A model generated the notes under the pieces. The model was not told the origin of the DNA. It saw nothing but the letters and a program-made list of their open reading frames with translations, and ran no database searches. From positions 480,204-544,203 of the forward strand of contig JROE01000008.1 of NCBI GenBank assembly GCA_000783305.1: a stretch of DNA of 64,000 bases, given 5' to 3'. Within the stretch, counting starts at the first letter, position 1. Each line of letters starts with the position of its first letter. This document shows, one piece after another, positions 17,481-26,102 of the stretch. The position numbers were made by a program, and so were the translations under genes. The DNA is from Sphingobacteriaceae bacterium DW12. Lineage in GTDB: Bacteria > Bacteroidota > Bacteroidia > Sphingobacteriales > Sphingobacteriaceae.

Positions 17481-19100
17481 ATGAACATAATAAAGATTTC
17501 TCTAGCCATAGGTGGTGCTTTGCTTACCACCGGCTTATTCGCCCAAGGGCCCAAAGTAATAAAGGCGGAACTTAAAAATGTAACCCTTTACACAAATGCA
17601 GCTGAACTAAATCATCAAGCCAATGTCAATCTACCGACAGGTACCAGTGAAATCGTATTTACACATGTAGCAAATGGTATAGATGAAAATAGTATCCAAA
17701 TCGGTAGCTCCCTTCACGTCACAATTATGTCCGTGCGAACTATGTTGAATTATATAGATGCTGATGTCAAGAGTGAGGGTTTTGTTAAAGTAGAAAACCA
17801 CTATAATAAGGAACTCAATCTTTTGAAATCTCTACAAAATGAAAAATCAACAGAAGAAAGTATACTTAAACTACTGGAAAGCAATCAGAAAATTGCAGGT
17901 ACAAATGGCACTACGACTGTAGCAGAACTTTCCAAAATGGCAGACTATTACAAAACTAAATACCTAGAAGTGAAAAACACGATTTCAAGTCTAGAAGAAA
18001 AAATCGCTATTCAGGAGGATGTGGTCAATAAAGCAAAAGTGCAATTGGACGAAGTTCGCGGGCAAACAACAGGTTCGGGTGGACAACTGGTCGTTCAAGT
18101 AATAAACAACCAAGCTGGCAACCAACCTTTTGATATTACCTACAGTTCTCCACAAGCTTCCTGGTATGCATCTTATGATCTTCGCGCTACGAATACAAAC
18201 TCACCGTTAGAAATTGTATACAAAGCCAATGTTTCCCAATCTACTGGCATTGATTGGAAGCAAGTTCATCTTACGTTGGCAACGGGCAACCCTTCACAAT
18301 ATGGAGTTGCCCCTATATTGCAACCGTGGCAGCTTTATTATCAGCAGGACTACTTGCGAGCTAAAGTGAATTCAGCACCTCAAAGTCTAATCGCTGGTGC
18401 AACGCTAGATGAAGTTGTCGTAACTAAACAAAAAAATGTAAGATTTGGAGGTGCTTCTAGTATCGGATCCTATACCCAACAAAGCGAAAATCAACTGAAT
18501 ACAACGTTTGACATCTCTATCCCATATGATATTGCGTCTAATGGTAAGCCGCATAGCGTTTCCTTGAAAGACTACAAACATGCTGCAAGCTATACCTATC
18601 TAGCCGTACCTAGATTGGACCCCAACATTTATTTATTGGCTGAGCTAACAGATTACGAAAAACTTAATTTGATGCCAGGTACTGCCAACGTCATGTTCGA
18701 AAACATGCTGGTAGGCAAGACTGTTATTAATCCAAATGATGCCATAGACACGCTCAAATTAAGCATGGGCAGAGATAAGATGATCAGCATCAAACGGGAA
18801 AAAATCAATGATCTATCCCAAACCAAAATATTAGGTGGAAGCAAAAAGCAAAGTTTGGTCTACGAAATCACCATCAAGAATAATAAAAAGAACGATGTAA
18901 GTATTTCTTTGCAAGATCAAATACCAGTATCCACGGATAAATCTATGGAAATAACCTTAGATGACAACGGTGGTGCAGATATCAACAAAGAAACTGGTCT
19001 CCTTAAATGGAGTTTAGATGTACCGGCTGGTGCGACAAAAAAGATACGTTTTGGATACACCGTAAAATATCCAAAAGACAAGCAAGTAAATATTTACTAA
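17481..19100 (+). CDS. DUF4139 (mucoidy inhibitor MuiA-like) protein
   Basis: A 539-residue secreted protein with a signal peptide cut near TTGLFAQ. The N-terminal domain (about 25-125, starting KAELKNVTLYTNAAEL) matches DUF4140. A coiled-coil stretch (about 120-195) follows, then a long DUF4139 beta-domain beginning near VQVINNQAG and including ITYSSPQASWYASYDLRA, the family signature. The C-terminus SLDVPAGATKKIRFGYTVKYPKD is typical. Biochemical function is unknown. An insert near residues 308-316 (ATLDEVVVT) resembles the segment before TonB-receptor plug domains. It is monocistronic, ended by a hairpin. Confidence 0.85.
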   Translation: MNIIKISLAIGGALLTTGLFAQGPKVIKAELKNVTLYTNAAELNHQANVNLPTGTSEIVFTHVANGIDENSIQIGSSLHVTIMSVRTMLNYIDADVKSEGFVKVENHYNKELNLLKSLQNEKSTEESILKLLESNQKIAGTNGTTTVAELSKMADYYKTKYLEVKNTISSLEEKIAIQEDVVNKAKVQLDEVRGQTTGSGGQLVVQVINNQAGNQPFDITYSSPQASWYASYDLRATNTNSPLEIVYKANVSQSTGIDWKQVHLTLATGNPSQYGVAPILQPWQLYYQQDYLRAKVNSAPQSLIAGATLDEVVVTKQKNVRFGGASSIGSYTQQSENQLNTTFDISIPYDIASNGKPHSVSLKDYKHAASYTYLAVPRLDPNIYLLAELTDYEKLNLMPGTANVMFENMLVGKTVINPNDAIDTLKLSMGRDKMISIKREKINDLSQTKILGGSKKQSLVYEITIKNNKKNDVSISLQDQIPVSTDKSMEITLDDNGGADINKETGLLKWSLDVPAGATKKIRFGYTVKYPKDKQVNIY

Positions 19101-19115
19101 AAATAGCTATCTTAG

Positions 19116-19145
19116 AAAACCGCTGTAGGGACACAGCGGTTTTTT
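19116..19145 (+). terminator. Terminator after the DUF4139 gene
   Basis: Hairpin AAAACCGCTGT / ACAGCGGTTTT with a 6-base loop and a following T-run. Confidence 0.88.
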
Positions 19146-19210
19146 AATTTTATTTGGATAATACTAACTAATTCTTGCGAAAAAAGAACAAGTTATCTAA
19201 GTTTGACGGC

Positions 19211-20521
19211 ATGAAAAAATGTATAGTCGTAAGTATTTCTCTTCTTCTAATAATAAGCTGTTGCTTTGCGCAAAAGAAGAAAAAAAAGAAAAACAATGAC
19301 AGTGATCAATCTCCTAAGCAGGAGTTAGTTTATGATAACGTCAATTACCTCCCTTCGATTCAATCCGTCCAATTCCTGACCGGCAATACAGAAACCAACT
19401 TACCTATTATTGACTTGGAGAAAAGGAATACATTGACTTTTAACTTTGATGATTTACGAGCCGACATCCGGAATTTCTATTTCGGCATTGAGCATTGTGA
19501 TGCCAATTGGATACCAAGCAGACTCTCCCCGCTTGAATACGCGGAAGGCTTCAATGAAGGTCGCATAGACAACTATACCAGCTCTAAATCTACTTACCAA
19601 CCTTACACGCATTACTCTGCCAACTTTCCTGATGAGTATGTAGCACCGAAATTACCGGGCAACTACCTTTTAAAAGTCTATGAAGATGCAGACAAAAACA
19701 GGTTAATCCTTACCCGTAAATTCTATGTCGTCCGTAATCTGATGGGCGTAGCCGCAAAAGTATCGCCGTCCACCATTGTAGCCAAGCGAAGTCAAAATCA
19801 AAAATTAGATGTTTTCGTTAAAACGGGCGCCATCACAGTCGCTAATCCACAACGAGACTTACGCGTAGTAGTTATGCAAAATCAGCGTATGGACAATATG
19901 ATGAGTTTGAATGACCCCATGTTTGTTGGAGGAAGTGACATCAGTTATAACAATAGCCAAACACTGGATTTTAAAGGAAATAATGAGTTTAGATATGTTG
20001 ACTTACGCAGTTTAAAACTCGGGTCCGAACGGGTTCAAAGTATACACGTAGATTCGCTAGTTCGCGTTTCCTTACATATAGATGAAGATAACAGTCAATC
20101 CACCTATGCTTCTACTTTTGACGAAAACGGAAAATTTTATATCCGGAATATGGACCAGCCGGAAGCCAATGTAGAGGGCGACTATGCGCAGGTAACCTTT
20201 TCGCTTAAAACCGATCAAGAAATAAAAGGAGACATATACCTCGTTGGAGGCTTTAACAATTACCAAAGAACAGCCCATAACAAACTTCATTATGAAGAGA
20301 AGACCAAACTTTGGCAAGTCACGCTTCCACTAAAACAAGGGCTTTATGATTACGAATATGTATTGCAGGATCTCAACGGCAATGTAGTCACCGATGCTTT
20401 TTCAGGTAGCTTCTACGAGACGGGCAATAATTACCAAATTTTATTGTACAATCGCAAAATCGGCACCTTTTGGGATGAATTTTTGGGCTTTGGAGAAACC
20501 AGTATTAACAATCGTAAATAA
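19211..20521 (+). CDS. Type IX secretion system plug protein (DUF5103)
   Basis: A 436-residue exported protein. It has a signal peptide (MKKCIVVSISLLLIISCCFAQ) and a lysine-rich stretch, then the DUF5103 head (NVNYLPSIQSVQFLTGN, YFGIEHCDANWIPSRLSPLEYAEGFNEG) now known as the plug that closes the SprA translocon of the T9SS. A C-terminal carbohydrate-binding-like domain (GDIYLVGGFNNYQ...YDYEYVLQD) follows. ATG at 19211 is chosen because it begins the signal peptide; an upstream TTG at 19175 adds 12 charged residues. The amino-acid permease begins 11 bp downstream. Confidence 0.85.
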   Translation: MKKCIVVSISLLLIISCCFAQKKKKKKNNDSDQSPKQELVYDNVNYLPSIQSVQFLTGNTETNLPIIDLEKRNTLTFNFDDLRADIRNFYFGIEHCDANWIPSRLSPLEYAEGFNEGRIDNYTSSKSTYQPYTHYSANFPDEYVAPKLPGNYLLKVYEDADKNRLILTRKFYVVRNLMGVAAKVSPSTIVAKRSQNQKLDVFVKTGAITVANPQRDLRVVVMQNQRMDNMMSLNDPMFVGGSDISYNNSQTLDFKGNNEFRYVDLRSLKLGSERVQSIHVDSLVRVSLHIDEDNSQSTYASTFDENGKFYIRNMDQPEANVEGDYAQVTFSLKTDQEIKGDIYLVGGFNNYQRTAHNKLHYEEKTKLWQVTLPLKQGLYDYEYVLQDLNGNVVTDAFSGSFYETGNNYQILLYNRKIGTFWDEFLGFGETSINNRK

Positions 20522-20532
20522 AATCAAACAGC

Positions 20533-21963
20533 GTGGAAGAGCAAGCTTCAGAAAAAAAAGAGTTAAATAGAGGATTAAAAAACCGCCACATCCAATTGAT
20601 TGCCTTGGGCGGAGCGATTGGCACTGGTTTGTTTTTGGGAATAGGTCCTGCCGCCGTGTTAGCAGGACCTGCTGTAATCTTAGGATATGCAGTAGCGGGT
20701 ATAGTGGCTTTTTTCATCATGCGACAATTGGGTGAAATGGTCGTCGACGAGCCGGTGTCGGGTAGCTTTAGTCATTTTGCCAATAAGTATTGGGGCCCTT
20801 TTGCGGGATTTTCATCCGGCTGGAATTATTGGTTTTTGTATATTTTAGTCAGTATGTCCGAACTCACGGCAATTGGTGTATATGTACAATTTTGGTGGCC
20901 CGAGATACCGCTATGGCAATCCAGCTTGTTCTTCTTTATTGTGGTCAATGCCTTGAATCTAGCATCCGTAAAAGTATATGGTGAAGCCGAATTTTGGTTT
21001 TCCATTGTAAAGGTTTTGGCCATTATTGCCATGATTATCTTCGGTTCTTATTTGTTATTAAGCGGCAATGGTGGTGAACAGGCTAAAGTTGCAAATCTAT
21101 GGAATGACGGAGGCTTCTTTCCCAAAGGCTGGCTTTCGGAAGGTTCTGAGGGTAATTTTCAAGGACTTCTTGCAGCTATGGCACTGATTATGTTTTCCTT
21201 TGGAGGGTTAGAGCTCATTGGCATCACTGCAGCAGAAGCCGAGAATCCGGAGAAAAATATCCCTCGAGCTACTAACCAAGTCATTTATCGTATTCTTATT
21301 TTCTACGTAGGAGCCTTGATTATCTTATTCTCCTTATCGCCTTGGCGTAATATTACGGAAGGTAGTAGCCCATTTGTAATGATTTTTGAAAACCTCAAAG
21401 GTTTCCAGTTCTCTTTGTTCGGAAAAACTTTCTTTTTCACTTCTATTATTGCCAATGCGCTCAACGTCATTGTCTTGACGGCAGCTCTTTCCGTTTACAA
21501 CAGCAGTGTATATAGTAATAGTCGAATGCTTTATGGACTTTCCAAACAAGGTAATGCGCCCAAATTTTTATTAAAACTCAACAAGAATCATGTGCCGATA
21601 ATGGCCATTTTGGTATCGGCGGCTTTTGCAGCCATTTGTATCGTTATCAATAAAATGATTCCTGAAAAAGCACTGGGCATTCTCATGTCACTTGTGGTTT
21701 CGGCATTAATCATCAATTGGCTTATGATTTCTATCACCCATTTATTCTTTAAAAAGAAGAAAATACAAGATGGACATCAGACACTGTTCCCATCGTTCCT
21801 CTATCCTATCAGCAACTACATATGTCTTATATTTTTGATTGGCATTCTGGTCATGATGTGGCTTACAGGGCTCAAAATATCGGTCGAACTCATTCCCATT
21901 TGGCTACTCCTCTTATATATCGGGTACCTTCTGGTGAAACGAAATAAAAAAAGACAACTATAA
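20533..21963 (+). CDS. Amino acid permease (APC superfamily)
   Basis: A 476-residue 12-helix inner-membrane transporter of the AAT branch of the APC superfamily, related to the GabP, CycA, ProY and AnsP group. The N-terminus reads LKNRHIQLIALGGAIGTGLFLGIG, the unwound helix 1 that binds the amino-acid backbone. PVSGSFSHFANKYWGPFAGF and FGGLELIGITAAEAENPEKNIPRA are further signatures. Translation starts at GTG, 11 bp after the T9SS plug gene, and may depend on coupling. The substrate cannot be told from sequence alone. A hairpin follows. Confidence 0.88.
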   Translation: MEEQASEKKELNRGLKNRHIQLIALGGAIGTGLFLGIGPAAVLAGPAVILGYAVAGIVAFFIMRQLGEMVVDEPVSGSFSHFANKYWGPFAGFSSGWNYWFLYILVSMSELTAIGVYVQFWWPEIPLWQSSLFFFIVVNALNLASVKVYGEAEFWFSIVKVLAIIAMIIFGSYLLLSGNGGEQAKVANLWNDGGFFPKGWLSEGSEGNFQGLLAAMALIMFSFGGLELIGITAAEAENPEKNIPRATNQVIYRILIFYVGALIILFSLSPWRNITEGSSPFVMIFENLKGFQFSLFGKTFFFTSIIANALNVIVLTAALSVYNSSVYSNSRMLYGLSKQGNAPKFLLKLNKNHVPIMAILVSAAFAAICIVINKMIPEKALGILMSLVVSALIINWLMISITHLFFKKKKIQDGHQTLFPSFLYPISNYICLIFLIGILVMMWLTGLKISVELIPIWLLLLYIGYLLVKRNKKRQL

Positions 21964-21982
21964 TTTATCATACACGAAAATA

Positions 21983-22019
21983 GAAGGTGTCATTACATCG
22001 ATGAGCTGATGACACCTTC
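21983..22019 (+). terminator. Terminator after the permease gene
   Basis: Hairpin GAAGGTGTCAT (21983-21993) / ATGACACCTTC (22009-22019), followed by AGTATTTTTTA. Confidence 0.8.
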
Positions 22020-22717
22020 AGTATTTTTTACCCATGCAGGTAATTTCACTTTTATTATTTGGTATGTCAACGAGTAATCACTGTTTCAAAATTCATCTAT
22101 AATCTTTTGAGTATAAAGGCGTAATCCAATTGTCGCTTTGCTTAGATAAAGGCGCGACGCAAGTGTTAATGAAGGGGCACGCTTTAGGTATATCACCTAA
22201 GGCGCACCTCCTCCATATGCCCGTCCTCTACTTTAGACTAACGTAGGAGTCGTATCGCTATAGCACGCTGGCTGTCGCCGAATCCATTTGGACAGCCAGT
22301 AGCTCGCAACAAAGCTCACCATCGCGCCTATCAGCCCCAGCTTTGCGTTTTGCTATTTCCAATCCATCATCATCGATGTGATACGCCAAAAAATGCATAG
22401 TAGTTTGAGCCAAACTGCTAGTAGTTTTTCAAAAACACATAGCAGTTTGTGATAAACGCACAACACTTGTTCACTAAGTCATAGCAGTTTTTCGATAAAG
22501 CACAGCAGTTTTCGACAAACGCACGATACTTGTCTACCAAGTCATAGCACTTGTTGGATAACGTATAGCAGTTTGCAACAAATGCATAGCATTTGTTCAC
22601 AAAGTCTTGACACTTGTTCGAAATCTACCTACTGTTTGGCTCAACTTACTAGGAGTTTATAACAAACTACTTACAGTTTTCCCACGTTATCAGCTCATAA
22701 AGGTTATTGCGAATGGA
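22020..22717. other. Gene-poor region with relic-like sequence and repeat tract
   Basis: No convincing gene is present here. At 22140-22370 the sequence is richer in G+C than the flanks and holds a hairpin (CTGGCTGTC 22268-22276 / GACAGCCAG 22291-22299). On the minus strand, 22322-22233 encodes a 29-residue fragment starting MVSFVASYWLSKWIRRQ, which looks like the end of a membrane protein; its frame continues 12 codons upstream before a stop. The 21-bp-periodic tract fills 22395-22680. With the HTH fragment beyond it, the patch looks like a decayed mobile or plasmid-derived segment; that is inference. Confidence 0.4.
22395..22680. repeat. 21-bp-periodic degenerate tandem repeat, 14 units
   Basis: A core of GTTT or a variant (CTTG, TTTG), in contexts such as CATAGCAGTTT and ATAGCACTTGTT, recurs at 22403, 22424, 22445, 22466, 22487, 22508, 22529, 22550, 22571, 22592, 22613, 22634, 22655 and 22676. 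Every step is exactly 21 bp, although the units differ by many substitutions. On the minus strand 21 bp equals seven codons and part of the tract (22418-22600) reads as an open heptad pattern (NKCYAFV, NKCYDLV, KNCYDLV). The same frame has stops in the outer units. The spacing also equals two helical turns, which would put all cores on one DNA face. Confidence 0.8.
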
Positions 22718-22918
22718 TTATAATCTCCCCTTTCGGCGACTCTCTATCAAGGCTTCTACCAGATTCCGCCGGAAGAACCGGACGATCTTATCAAAGCTCA
22801 TCGGCCATAGTTTACCATCTCTTACATAGCGGCTATAGGTCGAGTCTTGAATGTTGAGCTTGTCCATGACCTGATTTTTGTCCAAACGGGGAGTCTCCAA
22901 GAGGTTGAGCAATTCCAA
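22718..22918 (-). pseudogene. HTH DNA-binding protein, 5'-truncated or TTG-started
   Basis: A 66-codon frame whose product has the excisionase/MerR-like helix-turn-helix seen in many small Bacteroidota regulators: LDKNQVMDKLNIQDSTYSRYVRDGKLWP, ending ESRRKGRL. Known relatives are nearer 90-100 residues and carry an extra N-terminal helix. Here there is no ATG: the frame opens with TTG at 22918 after an in-frame stop four codons earlier. It is either a truncated remnant or a short gene with a TTG start. Such proteins usually accompany mobile or conjugative elements. Confidence 0.5.
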
Positions 22919-23053
22919 TCTAAAAAATTAAATCAAGTACTACCATACATAAAAACTTATTAATAGATAACTAAATAAGCAAATTTTATATCAAAACTTA
23001 ATGAGTCAATGATAGGATTAGATATCTCCCCCCCTTTACCATATCAATAAGAA

Positions 23054-23079
23054 ACGGCGTATAGTTCACTATACGCCGT
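23054..23079 (-). terminator. Terminator after the aminotransferase gene
   Basis: A perfect 12-bp inverted repeat (ACGGCGTATAGT / ACTATACGCCGT) with a 2-base centre. On the minus strand it is followed by TTTCTT, and it lies 43 bp after the end of the class IV aminotransferase gene. Confidence 0.75.
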
Positions 23080-23122
23080 CCAGCATCTTTTATTCGATTG
23101 CAAAAATCACGATTCGCTTGTC

Positions 23123-23980
23123 CTAATTGTCCTCATCATACCCCCAAGTCAATAATTTTTCTTGCAATATTCTCGAAATCTTATTGAAGTAACGTTTCTG
23201 CTTATAACCCATGACCCATTGTACCCCATGAACAGCATTGGTACAGAATATTTCATCAGCCTGTTTCATGATTTCTGGGCTGATTTGGGCCTCTACGACT
23301 TCTACTCCCTCATGAGCGGCCATATCCATCACGACTCGACGCATAACACCTGCCACACATCCTTCAGAAATAGCCGGTGTGTATAAGACCTTCTCATAAT
23401 AAATAAATATATTGGAAGATAGGGCTTCGCATAAAAAACCCTCTTGATTGAGCAACAAGACTTCATCAAAGCGATGTTTTCGCTTATGCAATCCTGCCAG
23501 CACATAAATGAGGGCGTTATTGGATTTCAACTTCGAAAGGTCACTGTATGGTTTCCTATATTCCGTATACAAATCGATAATCAAGCCAATTTTCTTGTCT
23601 CTTAAAGAATCAGGTATCCGGGCAATTTGCAGAACGAAAGCAGTTTTATTGGTATCCGGGCTATACAAGCCACCGCCCTCTCTAAATACGATGAGTCGCA
23701 CACGGACCTGCTGTCCCAACATGTTATTCTTCCGAATCAATTCCTCTGTTTTGGATTTGATAAAGAATGTATCAAAACGATGGCTATCCTCCATATGAAG
23801 CATACCCAAACCTTCCTGTAAACGTTGGACATGGAAATTCAGAAAGCGGATATCACCGTCTTTCCAAAGCATGGTCTCAAAGAGACCATCGCCATATCTA
23901 AATGCTCTATTTTCAGCGGAAATCACCAAATCATGTTCGGCTACAATCTTTCCATTATAATTAATATATATCGTTGACAT
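23123..23980 (-). CDS. Class IV PLP aminotransferase / aminodeoxychorismate lyase-like
   Basis: A 285-residue fold-type IV PLP enzyme, the family of branched-chain aminotransferase, D-amino acid aminotransferase and aminodeoxychorismate lyase (PabC). Visible features are FRYGDGLFETMLW (about 27-39), RLQEGLGML, the lysine segment SDLSKLKSNNALIYVLA (PLP-binding Lys) and EALSSNIFIY, followed by EGCVAGVMRR for phosphate binding. The exact reaction cannot be fixed; the short N-terminus and FRYGDGLFET fit PabC-like proteins at least as well as IlvE. It lies 18 bp after rluD on the same strand, so the two form an operon. Confidence 0.8.
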   Translation of the reverse strand: MSTIYINYNGKIVAEHDLVISAENRAFRYGDGLFETMLWKDGDIRFLNFHVQRLQEGLGMLHMEDSHRFDTFFIKSKTEELIRKNNMLGQQVRVRLIVFREGGGLYSPDTNKTAFVLQIARIPDSLRDKKIGLIIDLYTEYRKPYSDLSKLKSNNALIYVLAGLHKRKHRFDEVLLLNQEGFLCEALSSNIFIYYEKVLYTPAISEGCVAGVMRRVVMDMAAHEGVEVVEAQISPEIMKQADEIFCTNAVHGVQWVMGYKQKRYFNKISRILQEKLLTWGYDEDN

Positions 23981-23998
23981 AACTATTCTACTCCCTTA

Positions 23999-25042
23999 TT
24001 AATCTTGCTCTTGGGTAGATGAGCTGGAATAGGCTCTCCACTTCTCTAATGCTAAACGAAAATCTTCGGGCAATGGTACCTCAAAGTTTAAATATTCTTT
24101 TGTCTTGGGGTGTACAAATCCCAAAACTTGAGCATGAAGGGCTTGACGAGGCAAAAGAGCAAAGCAATTATCCACGAACTGTCTATATTTATTAAAGACT
24201 GTTCCTTTCAAAATCCGATCTCCACCGTAGGGTGCATCATTAAATAATGGATGACCTATAGATTTGAGATGAGTACGTATTTGGTGGGTCCTACCTGTCT
24301 CCAATTGGCACTCAATCAAGGTCACATATCCCAATCGCTCTAGTACCTTGTAACGCGTAACCGACCATTTACCATTTTCGGGGTCATCATACATAGTCAT
24401 GACTCGTCGATCCTTAAGATTTCGCCCGATATACCCCGTGATCGTGCCATCTTGCTCAATATCACCCCATACCAACGCCACATATTTTCGCGTAATGCTG
24501 TGATCAAAGAACTGCTTAGCAAGATGGGTCATGGCCCATTCCGATTTTGCAATGACCAGCAAACCTGTAGTATCCTTGTCAATACGATGGACAAGTCCCG
24601 GGCGACCAGCATTGCCAGGCAGTGTTGGCAACTGATTAAAATGGTGCGTCAATGCGTTAACCAGCGTACCTGTATAATTATTAAACCCTGGATGTACCAC
24701 CATGCCTGCGACCTTATTCAACACCATAACATCGTCATCTTCATAGACGATATCCAATGGAATATCCTCCGGATATACTTCAGTATCTCGGGGTGGGTCT
24801 GGCAATACTACAGAAATGACGTCAAAAGGTTTAACTTTATAACTCGATTTGATAACATTATCGTTGACCAATACCGAACCGGCATCTATCGCATTCTGAA
24901 TCTTATTTCGAGATGCATTTTCCACCCTATTCATCAAGAATTTATCTATACGCAACAGAGCTTGCCCCTTATCAACCTCAATTCTCAGATGTTCAAATAA
25001 TTCTTGTTCGTCTTGTTCTAATAATTCTAAATCTTCTGCCAT
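23999..25042 (-). CDS. rluD: Ribosomal large subunit pseudouridine synthase
   Basis: A 347-residue RNA-modifying enzyme making pseudouridines in helix 69 of 23S rRNA (RluD class). An N-terminal acidic stretch is followed by an S4 RNA-binding domain (LRIDKFLMNRVENASRNKIQ, about 31-50) and the RluA-family catalytic domain with HRIDKDTTGLLVIAKS, in which the Asp after RI is the catalytic residue. TGRTHQIRTHLKSIGHPLFND is the second signature. A TAnnTTTG box on the minus strand (25047-25054) lies only 4 bases from the ATG, so initiation may be almost leaderless. Confidence 0.9.
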   Translation of the reverse strand: MAEDLELLEQDEQELFEHLRIEVDKGQALLRIDKFLMNRVENASRNKIQNAIDAGSVLVNDNVIKSSYKVKPFDVISVVLPDPPRDTEVYPEDIPLDIVYEDDDVMVLNKVAGMVVHPGFNNYTGTLVNALTHHFNQLPTLPGNAGRPGLVHRIDKDTTGLLVIAKSEWAMTHLAKQFFDHSITRKYVALVWGDIEQDGTITGYIGRNLKDRRVMTMYDDPENGKWSVTRYKVLERLGYVTLIECQLETGRTHQIRTHLKSIGHPLFNDAPYGGDRILKGTVFNKYRQFVDNCFALLPRQALHAQVLGFVHPKTKEYLNFEVPLPEDFRLALEKWRAYSSSSTQEQD

Positions 25043-25046
25043 TGTA

Positions 25047-25054
25047 CAAAGTTA
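25047..25054 (-). promoter_or_regulatory. Candidate -7 box of rluD (near-leaderless)
   Basis: CAAAGTTA on the plus strand reads TAACTTTG on the minus strand, matching TAnnTTTG, and ends 4 bases before the rluD ATG at 25042. Confidence 0.5.
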
Positions 25055-25076
25055 GATGAATTCATGCAAATTCCCG

Positions 25077-25084
25077 TAACTTTG
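25077..25084 (+). promoter_or_regulatory. Candidate -7 box of the desulfhydrase-like gene
   Basis: TAACTTTG on the plus strand, 48 bases before the start at 25133. It is back to back with the identical box that serves rluD. Confidence 0.5.
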
Positions 25085-25132
25085 TTAAGTTAAGCATGAA
25101 TATCAGTCGTCGCTTAGTCTTTATCGCATAGA

Positions 25133-26023
25133 ATGAATACGTTATCTTTTGAATTTCACAGTCCTGAACAGGAAATTAACGACCCTCTATTTTTAGAAAA
25201 GGGAGTACAAGTATTCGTCAAACGGGACGACATGATTCATCCTTTTATTTCGGGCAATAAATGGCGAAAACTAAAATATACGCTTCAACAGGCGCGCAGG
25301 GAAAATAAGTCAACATTGGTAACCTTTGGAGGTGTTTGGTCCAACCACCTCTTAGCCACAGCCTGTGCCGGAGCGACCTTCGGATTTAGCACAATCGGAT
25401 ATGTAAGAGGGGATGAAGTGCACAACCCAGTATTGGCGCTCTGTAAATTATATGGGATGGAACTGTGCTTTATTTCAAGGGATGATTATAGGGATAAGCA
25501 ATCCGTTTTCGAGGAAAGATTTGGATTGGACAGCGCTGCTTTCTTTATTAATGAGGGCGGATATAGTAAGGAAGCTGCTCAAGGATGTGCCGAAATCATA
25601 ACAGAGTTACAGCACTCCTACGATGATATCTTATGTGCTTGTGGTACTGGTGCTACGTTGGCCGGATTGCAACAAGGTATTTCAAATAAGGCAATGGACG
25701 TGCAACTACATGGAGTACCCGTGCTAAAAGGCGGAGAATTCATTCGTAAAGAGGTGCAGCAATTAGGGGTAACCGCACAGACTATCAAATTGCATACAGA
25801 CTACCATTTTGGCGGCTACGCCAAAACGAAACCCGATTTACTGGTTTTTATCCAATCTTTTGTAACCCAAACAGGCATCATGATCGAGCCAACTTATACT
25901 GGAAAACTCTTTTATGCAGCATATGACCTCATCCGACAAGATTATTTCGCACGGGATACTAAAATTTTGTTAATCCATACAGGTGGATTGACTGGATTTT
26001 TAGGGATGTATGAAAAATTTTAG
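25133..26023 (+). CDS. ACC deaminase / D-cysteine desulfhydrase family PLP enzyme
   Basis: A 296-residue tryptophan-synthase-beta-type PLP enzyme. FVKRDDMIHPFISGNKWRKLKY (about 28-49) contains the PLP lysine (GNKWRK), and TFGGVWSNHLLATA is the following Ser/Asn loop. CACGTGATLAGLQ is the phosphate-binding Gly-rich loop. These are the signatures of the 1-aminocyclopropane-1-carboxylate deaminase/D-cysteine desulfhydrase family, which splits small amino acids to ammonia and keto acid. D-cysteine desulfhydration is the more likely activity in such bacteria, but sequence by eye does not decide. It is divergent from rluD. Confidence 0.85.
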   Translation: MNTLSFEFHSPEQEINDPLFLEKGVQVFVKRDDMIHPFISGNKWRKLKYTLQQARRENKSTLVTFGGVWSNHLLATACAGATFGFSTIGYVRGDEVHNPVLALCKLYGMELCFISRDDYRDKQSVFEERFGLDSAAFFINEGGYSKEAAQGCAEIITELQHSYDDILCACGTGATLAGLQQGISNKAMDVQLHGVPVLKGGEFIRKEVQQLGVTAQTIKLHTDYHFGGYAKTKPDLLVFIQSFVTQTGIMIEPTYTGKLFYAAYDLIRQDYFARDTKILLIHTGGLTGFLGMYEKF

Positions 26024-26047
26024 ACAAAACATTCAAGGAACAAAAAC

Positions 26048-26077
26048 ATGGGTCATTCTTTTTCAAGAATGACCCAT
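26048..26077. terminator. Bidirectional terminator
   Basis: Perfect 13-bp stem ATGGGTCATTCTT / AAGAATGACCCAT with a TTTC loop, between the convergent desulfhydrase-like and susD-like genes. Confidence 0.75.
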
Positions 26078-26102
26078 ATATAATAGAAAAAAGTGAGCCT
26101 AT

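Noticed and set aside
22418-22600. 60-codon Cys/Tyr-rich protein on the minus strand
   Set aside because: It is the open part of the 21-bp repeat tract, starts at GTG, and the same repeat frame contains stops on both sides. It is described as a repeat instead of a gene.
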